Source: Rapana venosa
Lineage: Eukaryota; Mollusca; Gastropoda; Neogastropoda; Muricidae
DNA length: 64,000 nt
Assembly (NCBI GenBank): GCA_028751875.1
Contig: CM054151.1
Location: forward strand, 41,308,148 to 41,372,147
Direction of reading: 5' to 3'
Part shown: one piece after another, positions 36,701 through 46,419 of the stretch
Layout of the letters: each line of letters starts with the position of its first letter
Numbering within the stretch: position 1 is the stretch's first letter
Made by a program: the position numbers and the translations under genes
Notes under the pieces: generated by a model
The model's database searches: none
What the model was told of the DNA's origin: nothing
Seen by the model: only the letters and a program-made list of their open reading frames with translations

Positions 36701-38933
36701 GTTCATTACCCTTATGTAGCACATAAACAGTGAAAAAGCCCTGTAAAGACATTAATAAACGACAACTCATCCACTTAAAAAAACCCAACAAAAACCCTCC
36801 TCATATAGCATATCAATCATGAATTCGGACTTAATTTTTTAAAGAAAAATACAAATTTTAGAGATATTGTACATGATTTGCTGTGTCATTTACACACACA
36901 ATGTACAGGCTGATTTAAAATTGTAGGATTTGAGTAAGGAAAGACAACTTTTGTATGTTGCTTCCCTTGGCTATTCTTTTCCCTTGCATTTTTGCTGAAC
37001 ACTGTAAAAAGGGTCTTTTTAAAAAAAGATATGTCATCACAATGTCTAATAGAACACATGAATAAATTGGCTCCATTTCCTTTTACAAGAAAAGCGATAT
37101 GAAAGCAACTTCATTTTTCTTTGTATAGATAGAATACCTTATTTTGTCTGAGTTGATTTGCTTACTTCTTCTTTTACTATCTTTTTCTAGTTAATTCTCT
37201 ATTTTGAGTATATCTATTCATGCATATTTTACATGTTGTTTTTGCCTTGAGAAAATGTAAAAGGATATAAAAATATTACCAACTAAACTAAAGAAATTTC
37301 AATTAAGATTTTGACAGTTGTCTGAAATCATACACCATCAATAAACAGCAGCACAACTGTGCCAAATCAAATAAAACTTTTTAAAAATCAAACTAGCCAC
37401 AGCAGTTAATCGCAATAAACGAGTCATTTCAATAACTTCAATAAATCAGTTTCTTACTATAAAGGAAAAATTTTGATTATACATATATCTTGAAGTGTAA
37501 CAATTTTTTACATTCACTTTTCATCACAAAAAGACTGATGATAAACTTTAAAAAATGCAAGGAACAGTAAGAAGCTAAAAGAGACCCAAACAGAGATAAA
37601 GAAAACAAACTGAAATAAATTAAATCACACTGCTATCCAGAAACCTGCTTCCCACAGCATCACAATTTTCACAGTCATCATCATCATCATCATCATCTAT
37701 CTAATACCAGATTAACACGAAATCTTACCGTTCCCCAAACGCTATGTCAAAATCTTCAATCTTGATGTCTGTGGAGCGGCTGTTGCCTGAGGCGTCCATG
37801 CGTGCATCCCGTTTGTTGATCACCTGGGAGGCTGTGGCCAGCTGCTCCGTTCTGTTCACAATGCAATCAATCCTTTCATGCCTTGCTTACAAGAGAACAC
37901 CTAGCTTGTTTCATGTGTGTTTGTGTATGTTTGCTGAAGAGCAGATGGGGAAGAGGTTAGTTGAAGTGAGGTAAGATATTGTTACATAATGTACCTTTGT
38001 CTCCTTCACACTATGTTGCTTTTTTCATTCCTTTGTTATTGTTTTCTTCTTTTTTTTCTTCTATTGATGATTTTTTAAAGAAATTTTTTTTGGGGGGTGG
38101 GGGGTGGAGGATGTTTGATAAAAGAAAGTAAAAGCATTGCTTATTTGATGTACCACCTAGAAATAAAAATTTGATTTTGAATTCCATTTTTCCGACAAAT
38201 TTGCAATATTTCTAAACAAGAGACAGAAGGCAGGGCAAGTAGCCCTGATATTCAGGATCAACATTTTATGTTCTGTAATTCATGTGGGTACTAAAGGCAA
38301 GTAGATTTTATTTTCAAGATAAATTTTCATCATTCTTTATTTATTCCTTTGGTTCACAACCCAGCCAACCATTCACTGATCTAGAGTGCTATAACTGTTT
38401 TGGTCTCATACAATGAAATAATGATCAAAATACAAAATTAAGCCCATGTCAATGAATAACAGTGCAACCTATAATTTGCAAGAAACTGAGCTTGTCACCA
38501 ACAAAACATTTTGTTTTGCACTTCCTTTAACGCTGAAATATTACATCAAGGTTATGATTATACTGCAAAGGAATATTATGTAAAATTATGAATATGTGGG
38601 TGCATGACAACACAACACAAATGATAACAACAACAACAATGCATGGTACATACCCATTTTCCACTTTCTTTGGTACATCTGTCCGTTTCCCCTGCTTCTT
38701 CTGAATTTTGGCCTCTGCTTTTTCCAGCTTCTTCTGATCCACTGTCTGTTGAAGAAAGATAAACCCAGAGGACTTTACACACATACCTTTTTATTCCTCA
38801 GTTATCAGAGATTAAAGGATTCAATTTAAATGTCTACTTATTATGCCAAAAAAATAAAAAATGGGGGGAGGGAGGGAGGGTTGTCTCTCTCTCACTTACT
38901 TTCACTTCTTCACTCACCCATCCACCCACATGA

Positions 38934-38964
<31 letters not shown>

Positions 38965-40159
38965 ACACACATACACATATACACCGACTCCACTCTCCCC
39001 GAAAGTCCTTAGGATGAGACTATAAACCAAGGTCCTGTGTGCGAATGCACGCGGAACATCTTGTGCACACGTTAAAACCCATTATGCTTTTCAGAAGAGT
39101 AGGCCATTGTGTGCTGGTGGGAACGGATGACAAAATTTACAAAACTGCATACACATGGGGACTGGATGAAAAAAAGCACATAAGTGCTTATTCCATTATC
39201 CTTGAAATAAAAGAATAAAATAATAAAAAACAACAACCACCACACACACACAGTTAAGAATGCACAGCATGTTTTACTCATGATCCTTTCACTTTACACA
39301 GATGTTTTATTTTTCTACATCCCCCCCTCCCCCCAGTCTTTCATTTCTACTTATAGTTTACCAAACAGACCAGTAACAACCAACAACATATTCCCCCTGA
39401 TGCAACAACGATATCAATAAAAAAAATATATAAAAAATTTGACAGTACCAAAATCATATAAAAAGAAAACAGCAGACCCACCGAGGAAGGAGTTTTCTTC
39501 CGGACCCATATACTGTTGTCCTCTTCCACTTTGTTGTCGAGGCCTTCCGCCAGCGAAGACAGGACGACAGGGGCGTTCAGGACTTTCCTATCCCCGTTCA
39601 CTTCTGTCCTGCCATTCCGCTCACCAACATCCTCATCTCTGCAAACCAAACGCTCCATTATTGTCATCATGTCACAGCCTTTCCTTAGAATGACGGCTCA
39701 CTCTTGTTGCAGATTTGACTCGAATCACTTTCAAATGTAAAGAGCAGGGGGCAGGGGTGGGGGATGGGTGGGATAGCCAAGTAGTTAGATTGTAGAACTT
39801 GTGATCTGACGGCCCAGGGGTTAAGCCATCACTCAGGCACACGTTTGTGGGTTGTTGTTTTTTCCTCTTGAGTTAACATGAGTACAGGCTCCACTCCCCT
39901 GAAAGTCCTTCGCATGAGATCATATACTGAGGTCCCATGAGTGAACACACGCAGAATGTCTTGCACACATTTAAAAATCCTTCCACTTTTTGGAAAAGGC
40001 CAATGGATGCCAGGAGGACCAGATGACAACATTAAAAAAACACACACACACATACACACTTGGTTTTCTTTTCAGACACCATTCCTGAAGTTGAAACCAA
40101 CTGTGGGCAAGAACTGTCATTACATATATATATATATAAAAATATATATATATATATAT

Positions 40160-40204
<45 letters not shown>

Positions 40205-42635
40205 GTATGTTCTTTCGAGCCAGAAGGCCCATAGAGCCGGAGCTTATCCCGGTTTCTGTAGTGTTAAGCGAACTGATGGTTTTTCACCACCCCTGTGACA
40301 GGACGCTAGTCTGTCGCCAGATACTTCCCCAGCAGAGCTGGTACCCACTTGTACACCTGGGTGGAGTGAGGAAAATAGGAGTAAAGTGTCTTTCCCAAGG
40401 GCACAACACCGAGCCGAGCGGGGATCGAACCCGCGACCTCTGGATCACGAGTTGACCGCCTAAACCACTCGACCACGGTGCCTCCCTTATATATATATAT
40501 ATATATATATATGCAAAATCTCACCATTGGTGAACCTCTGAGCTTTAACCAAAGAATGAGATGAAGAAATGTAAAGAGAGCTCTATCTTTTATTGTGCTG
40601 GTCTATATATATATATATCTACAAATTTGTTTCTTCCTGAAGATATAATTTTACTGTATCAGAAGAGTGCATACTGGACACAAAATACTGTCTTTATTTA
40701 TTATTATCATTAATATACTATCATTTTCAATGAAATAACTCAAATTTCCAAGCTAAGGGGAATCAACTTCTCACTGGGTATTATTACTTTTTCAAGCTAG
40801 TGCAACTACCATGTTCTCTTTGCCTTTCTGTTTCTTGGCCATAACTGGTAGTGTACAGCTCTATACATGTGCATACTTAGGTTTTACCTTTAGAATTCTC
40901 TTGATTCTTCTCAATGATTTGAGTAATCTCATACATTAGAAAAAATGTATGAACAAGAAGAGAGAGAGAGATAGAGAGAGAAGACATGGGAAAACCCCCC
41001 CAACCCACTGCATACAGAGTTCTGCACAAGGGACAAAACATGCTACAAACACACTCAGGTCTGAGGAAACAGCCATATAAATTCCATATATTATTATTAT
41101 TATTATTATAAGTGGCAACAAATAGTACTTCATTTCATAAACTTAAAGACTGTGGAAGACAAAGGCAACACATGAGCATGTAATGCAAGCTGGAAAGACA
41201 TATACATATTTCACACAACCCTGCCACGTTGCTCTTATAAAACAACACTACAAACAATTTTTATCTGAACGAAAAGGTGGTAAGATGTATTTCATACAAC
41301 CATGCTCAAGACATCATATATGCCATCTTTCTAAAAAAAAAAAAAAAAAAAAAGAAACCTGAAAAAAGTGGACGAGACAGGTTACAGCATCATACTAAAC
41401 ACAGGACTTTACTATGTACATCTGAGTACTGGTAGCCCCCCCAAAGGAAAACAGAAATTATATAAAATCTGACCTCAATACTCTCCTGAATAGTGAATGC
41501 CAACAGACTTGTTACTTACCCATTCATGACATGGTAGAGGGTGTTGCAGATGTCCCTGATGTCTTCGTCAGACTTGCTGTCATCTGCTTGCTGCAGTAAC
41601 ATACCAATGGCCTCATACAAGTCCTCACCTGTGTCGAAGTCATCGGCACCATCCTCCAACATACCTGTCCATAGAAAATTATTTGTTTATGAGATCTACA
41701 TTATGTGATAAGAAGAGTGCAATGGCAAGCCACTGAGCAAACAAAGCTTTACTTAAACTAGGACTTCCAAAAATCAAGACATCATGAAAGATTTTGAAAA
41801 CTCAAAATACAATACATAGGTTATCTCCATGAAACTTGGGGAAGGTTATAATGCATATTACAGACATGTGCACCCTCACACTACTGATTTCAATATTTTT
41901 ATGATAATTTTCAGAATTTTCCACAAAGTTTCAATATATTCATGCCCAATATCTGGCAGTATGTGATACATTTTCAATGTAAAAAAAAAAAATTCTCTTC
42001 TATTCTTTTGTTGTTGTTTTGTTCATTTCTTTTTGATTCTTTGATTTTGAACTCTCAAGTTCACAAGTTTAAAACTCAAATTCACAAGTTCATAAACTTG
42101 TTTTTGATTCTTTGAATTCTCAAGTTGTATAACTCTTAAGAAGTCAAGCTTACAAGTTCATAAACCTTTTGTTCTTCCCCACCAAGAAATTAATCTTAAT
42201 AACTAAATAAACAAAAATAGTTTCATAGGTCATGGTTCAGAGCATTTTTTTAAGCTTTCAAAAAAAAGATTCTATATAATAGAGGTGTGTATGTTTGTGT
42301 GTTTAACTCTAGTCTCAAATAGAGAACTGACACTATCAGTATCAACTTCCTGTTCATAGAAGGATTTGGCCAAAATGAGCTGAAATGGGGAGATATGTTT
42401 AAAGTGTAATATCTCATAGTACTCTACAACAGATCTGCATGAAATGTTGGCAAATGATTGCTACGTATGTTGCAATTTTTTTTTTTACATGCTTGTATCA
42501 TGTGTCAAAGTTAATGAAAAGTGGGGCATGATGGTACTGCATTTTTGTGTGGTTCATGAGTATGATGTTACTCACTTTACTGTGTTTTCGTGTGGTATAT
42601 GAGACTAAGACTAAGAGTTATGAGAGACACACACA

Positions 42636-42667
<32 letters not shown>

Positions 42668-42736
42668 GAGTTAGACTAAGAGAAAAGTGAAAAAGGAGTG
42701 GGGGGTTGAGAGTTTGAGTGTGTTCGAGAGAGAGAC

Positions 42737-42799
<63 letters not shown>

Positions 42800-43853
42800 G
42801 TGAGTGAGTGAGTGAGTGAGTGAGTGAGTGAGAGAGAGAGAAATTTGCTCTACATCTTTCTTTGAAAGATAGACACATGTCACTTGTCAGTTTGGTCAGG
42901 GTTTTTTTCACCAAAAAATCCCACCATGCTCTGCCGTAGTGTTGTGAAAGTGATGCTGTTGTTTATAAAAGCTGGATTTATATGTATGGTATTTATCATT
43001 TTATGTATTTTCCATTTCTTCGGGAACAATTATGGAAGAATACACAGACTGAGGGTGCAAAGCCGAGGTCTTATTTTTTGTGTGTGGAACCCACAACACA
43101 CATACATCCTTTGGATGAGACTATAAACCGAGGCCCCATGTTCAAACGCACGAAGAACATCTTGCGCACATGTTAAATCCTGTTCCGCTTTTCAGAAGAG
43201 TAGGCCATTGTGTGCTGGTGGGAACTGATGACAAAATTTACAAAACCGCATACACACGGGGACTAGATGTAAAAAAGCACATGAGTGCTTATTCTATTAT
43301 CCTTGATATAAAAGAATTAAAAAAACAACAACAACACACACACACAGTGACACACTGTCACACCACACAGTGACACACACAGCACGACACACACACACAC
43401 AAACACACGCGCGTGCGCGCGCGCGTCCATCGGCATCCTTTACAAAATTTTACACTACTTGAATGAAACAACGCAGTATGGAGATAAACCAAAAAGAGAA
43501 AATAAAACAAAACATAGGCGGATCCATTCCTTAGTTTTCAGTTTTGAAACAGAGTTCATAACTGTAAATAAGTATAACTAATCTAGATTCTGGTCCTGTT
43601 ACATTATCGGCGTTTACTTTCCATAAGTAACTCGCTGAAAACCCAGTGAAACAAATGTCGATCTCAGACCGGGACAAAAATGAAAGTAACGGTAGATACA
43701 AAAAAGAAAAATAATCAATGATCTTTTGTGTATAACTCAAACCAGTTAACTTATTGAAGTTTCGATTCATACAATCTTACTTGTAACATAGTCAGAAATT
43801 TCATGATCGATGTTTGGGAAATTTCTGCTCAGCTCTTCTCTGTAGGCAGCCAT
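24420..43853 (-). CDS. ABCF3: ABC transporter F family member 3 (ABCF3), complete, 19 coding exons, 714 aa
   Basis: Soluble twin-ATPase ABC protein without membrane domains, of the GCN20/ABCF class that acts on ribosomes and translation control. The 19 exons listed below sum to 2145 bases with all phases closing; human ABCF3 is 709 aa. Order of motifs: N-terminal ABCF3-specific helical region ([20 protein letters not shown]), charged linker [20 protein letters not shown]1 Walker [10 protein letters not shown] (217-225), signature FSGGW (337-341), Walker B LLLLDEPTN, H-loop VVSHDR (His391), the ABCF linker [15 protein letters not shown]...[20 protein letters not shown]2 Walker [10 protein letters not shown] (533-541), signature LSGGQ (619-623), Walker [13 protein letters not shown] and H-loop His673. 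All catalytic motifs are intact. The 5' UTR appears to be split by an intron just upstream. Confidence 0.97.
24875..25065 (+). repeat. Family A SINE, truncated
   Basis: The head ATGATAGCCTAGTGGTGATC and body GGGACTATAAGCCAAGGTCTC are present; the tail is missing. Lies in ABCF3 intron 18. Confidence 0.65.
25125..25475. repeat. 31-bp tandem array (about 11 units)
   Basis: Units read roughly CTCAGTGCAGCACCTCAACA followed by GCCCTGAAAAC, with CTT/CTC and AACA/ATCA variants. The left end joins GCCCAAGACACGCTGCCTGAA, a phrase also in dispersed repeats at 4.62-4.68 and 48.22-48.28 kb as a single unit, so the array seems to be a local expansion of a piece of an interspersed repeat. Confidence 0.85.
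25575..25662 (-). CDS. ABCF3: ABCF3 coding exon 18 (Walker B, NBD2)
   Basis: Acceptor GTTGACAG|TCCCA, donor TTCCAG|GTAAGG. Encodes [20 protein letters not shown] then LGEALSKFQ. Confidence 0.96.
25925..26075. repeat. Short imperfect tandem repeat, ~45-bp units
   Basis: The phrase GTCATGAAGTGATTAGTATT, preceded by CAAAACAAAAGTTG, recurs about three times with decay. It lies in ABCF3 intron 17. Confidence 0.7.
26255..26455 (+). repeat. Family A-like SINE, diverged
   Basis: Box B-like GGGTTATGGGTTCGAATC is followed by CCTTCCAGTCCTTCAGATCA and ACCAAGGTCTTGTG. Lies in ABCF3 intron 17. Confidence 0.6.
26590..26722 (-). CDS. ABCF3: ABCF3 coding exon 17 (ABC signature, NBD2)
   Basis: Acceptor TGTTTCAG|GCAAA, donor ATGGCCAA|GTGAGT. 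Encodes [20 protein letters not shown] then [14 protein letters not shown]. Confidence 0.95.
27262..27402 (+). repeat. Family A SINE 3' fragment (first-type tail)
   Basis: Retains GCGCACACGTTAAAACC, GGCCATTGTATGCCGGTGGG and the tail with CATTATCCTCAAAATAAAAG. Confidence 0.75.
27450..27630 (-). CDS. ABCF3: ABCF3 coding exon 16 (Walker A, NBD2)
   Basis: Acceptor GTGGTCAG|GTGGG, donor TTTCCAG|GTAAAT. Encodes [20 protein letters not shown] then [14 protein letters not shown], the Q-loop region. Confidence 0.96.
27665..27760. repeat. GA microsatellite
   Basis: Purine-only (GA)n with AAAG and GTGA interruptions, in ABCF3 intron 15 about 35 bp from exon 16. Confidence 0.85.
28104..28233 (-). CDS. 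ABCF3: ABCF3 coding exon 15 (start of NBD2)
   Basis: Acceptor TGTGCAG|GTTCCC, donor ATGCATT|GTGAGG. Encodes [20 protein letters not shown] to MESRICI; the phase-0 join makes [11 protein letters not shown]. Confidence 0.95.
28706..28750 (-). CDS. ABCF3: ABCF3 coding exon 14 (45 nt)
   Basis: Acceptor GTTTCAG|GCCAG, donor GTGCTGAA|GTAAGT. Encodes [14 protein letters not shown], joining the linker to NBD2. Confidence 0.93.
29105..29520 (-). repeat. Two copies of the second-type tail module
   Basis: 29.11-29.21 and 29.42-29.52 kb each carry the block GCTAGAGCTCC...GGTGAGATTTT, CCCACCAT and CATTC(C/T)GACTT without a SINE core. A further copy is at 30.65-30.76 kb. All lie in ABCF3 introns. Confidence 0.65.
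29755..29831 (-). CDS. ABCF3: ABCF3 coding exon 13
   Basis: Acceptor TGTTGCAG|GTGTTC, donor GAAAGATT|GTGAGT. Encodes [20 protein letters not shown] and KLLER, nearly invariant in animal ABCF3. Confidence 0.95.
30219..30419 (-). CDS. ABCF3: ABCF3 coding exon 12 (H-loop and ABCF linker)
   Basis: Acceptor TTTGCTCAG|GACTGG, donor ATACAG|GTGAGC. 67 codons: [20 protein letters not shown] through [17 protein letters not shown], with switch His391 and the interdomain linker. Confidence 0.96.
31259..31314 (-). CDS. ABCF3: ABCF3 coding exon 11
   Basis: Acceptor TTTGACAG|AGCCC, donor TTACAG|GTAGGA. Encodes [19 protein letters not shown], Walker B glutamate and D-loop of NBD1. Confidence 0.95.
31923..31945 (-). 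CDS. ABCF3: ABCF3 coding exon 10, a 23-nt microexon (Walker B, NBD1)
   Basis: Acceptor TTGCAACAG|G, donor CTGGATG|GTAAGT. Encodes only PDLLLLD plus parts of two codons. Its presence is required by frame: without it ALFLR cannot join EPTN and Walker B is lost. A duplicated copy of its 3' splice-site region lies 57 bases upstream in the intron. Confidence 0.93.
31953..32045. repeat. 57-bp-spaced duplication copying the microexon acceptor region
   Basis: AATGAAAACAAAGATCTTTG plus TATTAGC occurs at 31953 and again at 32010. On the gene strand the nearer copy supplies the polypyrimidine tract and the CAACAG acceptor of exon 10; the farther copy ends TTTCATTTCAAG, a decoy AG. Use of the decoy would add 59 bases and shift the frame. 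Confidence 0.8.
32441..32497 (-). CDS. ABCF3: ABCF3 coding exon 9 (ABC signature, NBD1)
   Basis: Acceptor TTTTCAG|AGAATT, donor TCTTAAG|GTAAGG. Encodes [18 protein letters not shown], the NBD1 signature helix. Confidence 0.95.
33399..33539 (-). CDS. ABCF3: ABCF3 coding exon 8
   Basis: Acceptor TGTGATCAG|CCAGG, donor CTACCAA|GTGAGT. Encodes residues 289-334, [20 protein letters not shown] to SKDQARPT. A second AG four bases downstream would shift the frame and was rejected. Confidence 0.93.
33718..34781 (+). mobile_element. Non-autonomous piggyBac-type DNA transposon (1064 bp) in ABCF3 intron 7
   Basis: Both ends abut TTAA (33714-33717 and 34782-34785), and the termini are inverted copies of CCCTAGTAGCGC, the TTAA target and CCCT start expected of piggyBac. 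Inside are decayed transposase pieces on the plus strand: [14 protein letters not shown] ending at a GTAAGG donor (34021-34062) after an in-frame stop, a stretch containing [16 protein letters not shown] (about 34.2 kb), and a piece with [11 protein letters not shown] (about 34.4 kb). They resemble successive N-terminal parts of a piggyBac transposase, but frames are broken and the catalytic domain is absent. It looks like an internally deleted copy that would depend on transposase supplied elsewhere. Confidence 0.85.
35121..35288 (-). CDS. ABCF3: ABCF3 coding exon 7
   Basis: Acceptor GTTGACAG|TGGCA, donor CAGATCA|GTAAGC. Encodes [20 protein letters not shown] to KINSATD; the [14 protein letters not shown] block is diagnostic for ABCF3. 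Confidence 0.95.
36572..36676 (-). CDS. ABCF3: ABCF3 coding exon 6 (Walker A, NBD1)
   Basis: Acceptor TATGACAG|AACAT, donor ATTTCCAG|GTAAAG. Encodes [20 protein letters not shown] then [14 protein letters not shown], with the P-loop lysine at 223. Confidence 0.95.
37729..37851 (-). CDS. ABCF3: ABCF3 coding exon 5 (start of NBD1)
   Basis: Acceptor GTGAACAG|AACGG, donor GGGGAACG|GTAAGA. Encodes residues 157-196, ending [14 protein letters not shown], the first strand of NBD1. Confidence 0.93.
38654..38745 (-). CDS. ABCF3: ABCF3 coding exon 4
   Basis: Acceptor TCTTCAACAG|ACAGTG, donor GAAAATGG|GTATGT. Encodes [20 protein letters not shown]..., a Lys/Glu-rich helix conserved with human [20 protein letters not shown]. 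Confidence 0.93.
38980..39228 (+). repeat. Family A SINE (first-type tail)
   Basis: Begins within the body at CCGACTCCACTCTCCCCGAA and runs through TGCACACGTTAAAACCC to GATGAAAAAAAGCAC and AAATAAAAG. A CA microsatellite (38.93-38.98 kb) replaces its head. Confidence 0.75.
39482..39638 (-). CDS. ABCF3: ABCF3 coding exon 3
   Basis: Acceptor GTTTGCAG|AGATG, donor CCTTCCTCG|GTGGGT. Encodes residues 74-125 ([15 protein letters not shown]... to ...VRKKTPSS), a poorly conserved acidic linker, so boundaries rest on phase and splice sites. Confidence 0.88.
39765..40110 (+). repeat. Family A SINE
   Basis: The head GGGATAGCCAAGTAGTTAGA with GATCTGACGGCCCAGG is present; the end has CAGACACCATTCCTGAAGTT. 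It is followed by an AT microsatellite and a family B SINE. Confidence 0.75.
40201..40485 (-). mobile_element. Family B tRNA-derived SINE, copy 1
   Basis: On the minus strand the head is GGAGGCACCGTGGTCGAGTG with an intact box A and GGTCGCGGGTTCGATCCC as box B. It ends CTTTCGAAAGAACATACTTT-like. Only about five substitutions by eye separate it from the copy at 60.73-61.02 kb, so the family is young. It sits between two AT microsatellites, so its target duplication cannot be read. Confidence 0.88.
41520..41664 (-). CDS. ABCF3: ABCF3 coding exon 2
   Basis: Acceptor ATGGACAG|GTATG, donor ATGAATGG|GTAAGT. Encodes [20 protein letters not shown] through [12 protein letters not shown], the ABCF3-specific N-terminal region (human ADFESVDDLVEAVGELLQ). 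Confidence 0.93.
42638..42840. repeat. GA and GTGA microsatellites
   Basis: (GA)n with a poly(G) break, then about 70 bp of (GA)n and 10 units of GTGA, in ABCF3 intron 1. Confidence 0.9.
43100..43430 (+). repeat. Family A SINE (first-type tail) ending in CA/CG repeats
   Basis: Begins CATCCTTTGGATGAGACTAT and ends CTTGATATAAAAGAATT, followed by CA repeats and a GCGCGTGCGCGCGCGCG stretch that could form Z-DNA. Confidence 0.75.
43781..43853 (-). CDS. ABCF3: ABCF3 coding exon 1
   Basis: ATG at 43853 follows GCCCAAC and starts [20 protein letters not shown], matching human MATCAEILRSEFPEIDGQV. Donor GTTACAA|GTAAGA. Confidence 0.93.
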
Positions 43854-43876
43854 GTTGGGCAACTACTCTGAAGCCT
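43854..43876 (-). other. ABCF3: ABCF3 5' UTR portion of the start-codon exon
   Basis: A strong acceptor (TTCTTTTTCTTTTAG|AGGC) sits 23 bases above the ATG, so an upstream non-coding exon is expected. I could not fix its position; AGTGGTACAG|GTAAAA near 47.38 kb on the minus strand is one possible donor. Confidence 0.6.
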
Positions 43877-44137
43877 CTAAAAGAAAAAGAATAATACTAT
43901 CATGACAAAATCATACATTTCTTCTAATATACTACACACTAGCTTAGTTTAATAATTTTTATTATCTTTTACATTGCCAAATAAAAATAAAAAGTAATCT
44001 ATTTGGTCATACAAGATAGTGTTGATTTTAGAGGTTAAGTAGCTTACAAACTATGGATTCACTGTCATCCGGGTAATCTGTACACGTTTCACTTTAGCTA
44101 TGCAGACAAGATCCAGTTTCTGTTTGCACACTACATT

Positions 44138-44410
44138 TTAACGTTCAGCTTGAAATGGATATTTCTCACGATAAAAATAATAATGATCTATCAGAATAGC
44201 ATTTAGAAATACTAAAGAAAAACAATTTTCTGCATCAAAATCTCGTGGGTACTGACCGACCTTTAATAAATCAGTATAGGTGTATAGTTGGTCACACTTT
44301 GAGTCATACATCATTAACACCATCTCTGCTATGAAGATGCTTGTGTTGAAAGGAAACTTAAGTCCTATGGCATTTACTTTTTGATCCTCCTCAACAAGAC
44401 CGAATTGACA
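44138..44410 (-). other. Unexplained open frame, about 90 codons without an ATG start
   Basis: The open frame has normal amino-acid complexity, with MVLMMYDSKCDQLYTYTDLL and VGQYPRDFDAENCFSLVF, ending KYPFQAER and a stop. An in-frame stop lies just above it and its first possible codon is GTG, so as an independent gene it would start at an internal ATG and give about 62 aa. It could be an exon fragment of a pseudogene or retroposed copy. No family recognised. Confidence 0.25.
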
Positions 44411-45394
44411 CACGATTCAGCTGCCAGTGCATTGATTCAAGTTTACACAACTTTTTTTCATCCTACCCCCCCCCCCCCCCCCCCCCCCTTCCCAAACAAA
44501 ATTATATGAGGATTTTTAAAAAAATCTAGACTCACAAACCATAATAAAACAAAACCAAGACAGTATAACATCAGCTCAAAGTCATACAGACAAATGAAGA
44601 AAATACAAAATAACAAGACATGATAAAACAAAACCAAGACAGTATTCCCATAAGCTCATTGATGTTGAAGCTCAGATAATGTAAAGTGTGAAGTGGCGTC
44701 TATTATGACACAAATGAAGACTTGTATTTTTCCTTTATTGTCTGTCCCTTATTGCTTTCTCTTCACATTTGTGTGGATAGTCGTTTGGTCTCGTAAGGGT
44801 ACTTCTGCCTCTCTGTCACCAATTACATGAATTGCATGAATGATCAGAGAGTGAACAGGATGAATGCAGAGTAGGAAAACATCCTCTCATCACAAGCTTG
44901 CACATCATCCTTATGCTTGCATAGCACTGTAGCTTTTCAAGAATATTGTACTATTTTTAGGGTGGCCCGCGGCGCCAAAGTGAGATGACTTGTGACCACA
45001 GTCCCTAAATCGGCTAACTCCACTGGGACTGTAATTTAATCTCAACATCAACAAAAACATCCTCGCGCTTTTCTACCGTCCTTCCCATCTGTTCTTTTTC
45101 CATTTTATTTCCCCACCCCCCACCCCCTTTTCCTCTACCCCTGTGTGACCAACACTTGGCTTTATGTGTAAGCCTGTAAGTTCAGTTGCTGAGTTGTTGT
45201 TGTTTTGTACCACGGCTAGAGTTCCGAGGTTCACCAACGGAAAGCTGTTTGCGTACGTGACCCTTTTTGCCCCTATCAATTAAGGTAGCCGTATTTCGAC
45301 TTTGGGGTTGATGTCTAAACACGACACCAGTGTGTATGCAATTTATATAATAAACTTTTATCTTGTCATTGTCTACCTTAGTCTGAGTGCGCGC

Positions 45395-45505
45395 GCGCGC
45401 GTGTGTGCCCCTCCCCCCTCCTGTATTCTCTTCTATGTGTGTGCGCGCGTGCGCGCGCGTGCGTGTATGCGCGCGCACGTGTGTGCGCGCGTATGCGTGC
45501 CCTGC
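45395..45505. repeat. GC/GT alternating purine-pyrimidine repeat
   Basis: Runs such as GTGCGCGCGCGCGCGTGTG and GTGCGCGCGTGCGCGCGTGC, Z-DNA-prone. It follows a second-type tail module at 45.20-45.35 kb. Confidence 0.85.
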
Positions 45506-46024
45506 TTGTGTGCAAATCAGTGAGTGAAGATTTGTAAGAAGCACAATATAAATATGTTGTCTATATCGGTTCATTAACTACACTTTTTACACACTGAGGG
45601 TGGACAGTGTCAGCAAATCCAGACAGTTGACACAAAATATCTCAAATCCCAAAGCGTCATTCTTTGTTATGGCTTTCGTCCACCATGCGTGGTAGAAATG
45701 GATCAGAAACAACAATAAGAAACAAACAAACACAAAACAAAACAAAGCAAAACGACAACAATGAGAACAGGGTACTACATACAGAAGACCCCCCACCCCC
45801 CCCTCCCAAACCATAAAAAAAACAACAAATAAAACCAAAACACCCAACAACAAAAACAGGTCAAGAAACAAACAATACAATAATGAAGCCAACAATAACT
45901 ATATTATTTCATTACCAAATCCAGTAATCCGCACTGCAGAGCTAAGCGCTTTGATTTGTTTGCTTTACAAGATTCAGTGCTATATATATTCCATACGTTA
46001 TTATTAAAACAGGATCGAGTCAAG

Positions 46025-46097
46025 GTGCAAACACGGACCCAAGATTCGCTTTGTCAGAGAGGATCAGTCACTCATAAGGTTTGAATCAATCACTGAA

Positions 46098-46132
<35 letters not shown>

Positions 46133-46206
46133 GCAAATATCGACCTAAGATTCATTTGTGAGAGAGGGTCAGTGCCTCATAAGGTTTAAATCAATCACTG
46201 AACTCC
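46025..46206. repeat. Duplicated 75-bp segment separated by A30
   Basis: The block with AAGATTCGCTTTGTCAGAGA and ATAAGGTTTGAATCAATCAC occurs before the poly(A), and a diverged version occurs directly after it. The first copy ends exactly at the A run. Confidence 0.75.
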
Positions 46207-46419
46207 ACTTGCTCGGCATCAGTCCCTGGCTTATTTTTCTGCCGGCCTGCCAGTTCTGCTTCAACTCGTTAATCTTAATTCCCAGTGAAGCAAGCACCAT
46301 AAACTACTTCTGGCTAAGTGCCGGCCAATTTTCACAACCGGTGTCCGGGTTGAGAGTAGCCCCTGTGTAAGATTGGTACTCCTAGTATATCAGTGAGGGA
46401 GAGGGGAGGGTGGGGATTT

